From Spirochaetaceae bacterium (lineage in GTDB: Bacteria; Spirochaetota; Spirochaetia; UBA9216), in NCBI GenBank assembly GCA_028527945.1, contig JAQQAK010000160.1, positions 1-15,552 of the forward strand: 15,552 nucleotides of DNA, written 5' to 3'. How positions within the stretch are numbered: the first letter of the stretch is position 1; the number at the start of each line of letters is the position of its first letter. Below are positions 14,289 to 15,552 of this stretch, in pieces. The notes beneath the pieces were generated by a model. That model searched no databases. It was not told the origin of the DNA and worked only from the letters and a program-made list of their open reading frames with translations. Both the position numbers and the translations under genes were made by a program.

Positions 14289-15413
14289 TTATTGAATTTC
14301 TGTGTAAGCCCCGTTTTGGACCTGGAAAACGGAAAAACCTACTCCGATTGCGTCACCCTTTTCATCGAAACTAATACTTCCGAGAGGAGTATCTACGTAT
14401 TCGCTTCGTAGAGCTTTTGAAACTGCTTCATAGTCAGTAGAACCAGCCTTATCAATAGCATTGATAATAGCCTGAGTAGCAGCATAAGCATTTAAGAAAA
14501 ATGCACCTGGATCTTCTCCATATTTTTCCTGATGAGCCTTTGTTGCAGCAATTGTTAAAGGATTACTTGAAGTATCTTTAGGTCCTGTTGCGTAAACACC
14601 TTCAGCATATTCTCCGGCAACTTTTATAAAAGTATCATCTTTTACACCATCGTCAGAAATAAATACTGTATCCATGCCTTTCTTTCTCATCTGGCCAACG
14701 AGTTTGGATGCTTCTGGATGATATCCACCAAAGATAACAGCTTCAGCTTCCGCATTCTTAATCTTGTTGATTACAGCAGAATAGTCTACAGCACCAGCTG
14801 TAATACCTTCAAAAAGAACAACCTCTGCAATACCGTCAGATTCAATCATTGATTTTGCAAACTCAGCAAGGCCTTTACCATAGTCACCCTTGTCATGAAG
14901 AACTGCGATTTTTGTTAATCCAAGCTCTTTAACAGCAAAATCTACCTCTAATCTTGCCTGAGCGTCATCCGGCGCAATTGTTCTGAAAAAGTTAGGATAC
15001 TCTCCACTCTGGGTAAGAGGGGGATTTGTTGCAGAAGGTGAGATTGTGATGATATTTGAATCTTTGTAGATTCCGAGAGCGGCCTTTGTTGCTCCTGAAC
15101 AAATATGTCCAATAACTGCAACTACCTTGTCTCCGACAAGCTTTGCAGCAGTATTTGTTGCAACTTCAGCTTTACATTGATCATCTTCAATTACAAGCTC
15201 AATCTGTTTGCCAAGAACGCCACCTTTTGCGTTCCATTCTTCAGCAACAAGTTCTGCTGCCTTTGTTGTAGGAATACCGTATGAAGCGAGGTCTCCTGAA
15301 TGTGCTCCGGCTACACCAATTTTTATTGTATCAGCATCTTTTTTACATCCAGTAATAGACGCAAGAGACAATACGACAGCCGCAGCCAAAACGATAGAAA
15401 TAATTTTTTTCAT
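14289..15413 (-). CDS. livJ: Branched-chain amino acid-binding lipoprotein (LivJ/LivK family)
   Basis: A 374-residue binding protein that delivers leucine, isoleucine or valine to LivHMGF. I place the start at the ATG at 15413, 5 bases after GGAGG (15419-15423); a start at 15437 would bury that site and put an acidic stretch before the signal peptide. The signal ends in ITGC with Cys23 lipidated, so it is membrane-anchored, whereas the E. coli protein is soluble. The mature part follows E. coli LivJ: the Cys80-Cys105 pair equivalent to its disulfide, GHICSGAT (102-109), ISPSATNP (124-131), LHDKGDYGKGLA, FEGITAG, FGGYHPE and LGSISFDEKGD. The 139 bases upstream (15414-15552) are AT-rich and must hold the promoter, but no convincing -35/-10 pair could be chosen. 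Confidence 0.93.
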   Translation of the reverse strand: MKKIISIVLAAAVVLSLASITGCKKDADTIKIGVAGAHSGDLASYGIPTTKAAELVAEEWNAKGGVLGKQIELVIEDDQCKAEVATNTAAKLVGDKVVAVIGHICSGATKAALGIYKDSNIITISPSATNPPLTQSGEYPNFFRTIAPDDAQARLEVDFAVKELGLTKIAVLHDKGDYGKGLAEFAKSMIESDGIAEVVLFEGITAGAVDYSAVINKIKNAEAEAVIFGGYHPEASKLVGQMRKKGMDTVFISDDGVKDDTFIKVAGEYAEGVYATGPKDTSSNPLTIAATKAHQEKYGEDPGAFFLNAYAATQAIINAIDKAGSTDYEAVSKALRSEYVDTPLGSISFDEKGDAIGVGFSVFQVQNGAYTEIQ

Positions 15414-15552
15414 GTCATCCTCCATTAACTTTGACAAAAAATTTTTACACTAATTACTAATAAACTTAAACGACAGAAAATTTTAGAAACAAATCTTTAA
15501 CAGGTCTATAGTTGCAATACTGTTATTACATTTCAGACTTGAAAAGCGCTAA

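Noticed and set aside
15414..15437. Longer livJ starting at 15437
   Set aside because: It puts an acidic octapeptide before a clear signal peptide and buries the GGAGG at 15419-15423.

Overview
The window reads as chromosomal DNA of an AT-rich, double-membraned bacterium, most likely a spirochaete of the genus Treponema. This rests on relaxed lipoprotein signal sequences, an 'SGQQEA'-type stretch after the signal peptide of the TRAP binding protein, and the gene mix; it is inference, since no marker gene is present. There is no RNA gene, insertion sequence, phage gene or CRISPR array.

Layout. (1) Positions 1-1520, minus strand: two secreted lipoproteins of unknown function in one operon, the second running off the left edge. 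(2) 1631-3802, plus strand: an M20-peptidase-fold protein that appears to have lost several active-site residues, overlapping and translationally coupled to a glucosyl-3-phosphoglycerate synthase (gpgS), closed by a clean intrinsic terminator. (3) 3850-4734: a lone drug/metabolite-type (EamA) exporter or permease. (4) 4829-10207, plus strand: a uronate-catabolic operon with a strong promoter and a KdgR-like operator, then dctP-dctQ-dctM (TRAP transporter), kduI, kduD and an IclR-family regulator. (5) 10221-15413, minus strand: a complete branched-chain amino acid ABC transporter, livJ-(gap)-livH-livM-livG-livF, convergent with the uronate operon.

How the parts work together. The TRAP transporter probably brings in an acidic sugar, and KduI and KduD turn 5-keto-4-deoxyuronate (the product of cleaved pectin or other polyuronides) into 2-keto-3-deoxygluconate. 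The kinase, aldolase and polysaccharide lyases of the pathway are not in the window. The IclR protein at the end of the operon is the likely regulator, because the sequence just downstream of the dctP promoter closely resembles the KdgR box (KdgR is an IclR-family member). Intrinsic hairpins after dctP and after livJ probably make the binding proteins more abundant than their membrane partners. Most of the window is conventional; the least conventional elements are the M20-like/GpgS pair, the three-half-site operator at dctP, and the competing hairpins between kduD and the regulator.
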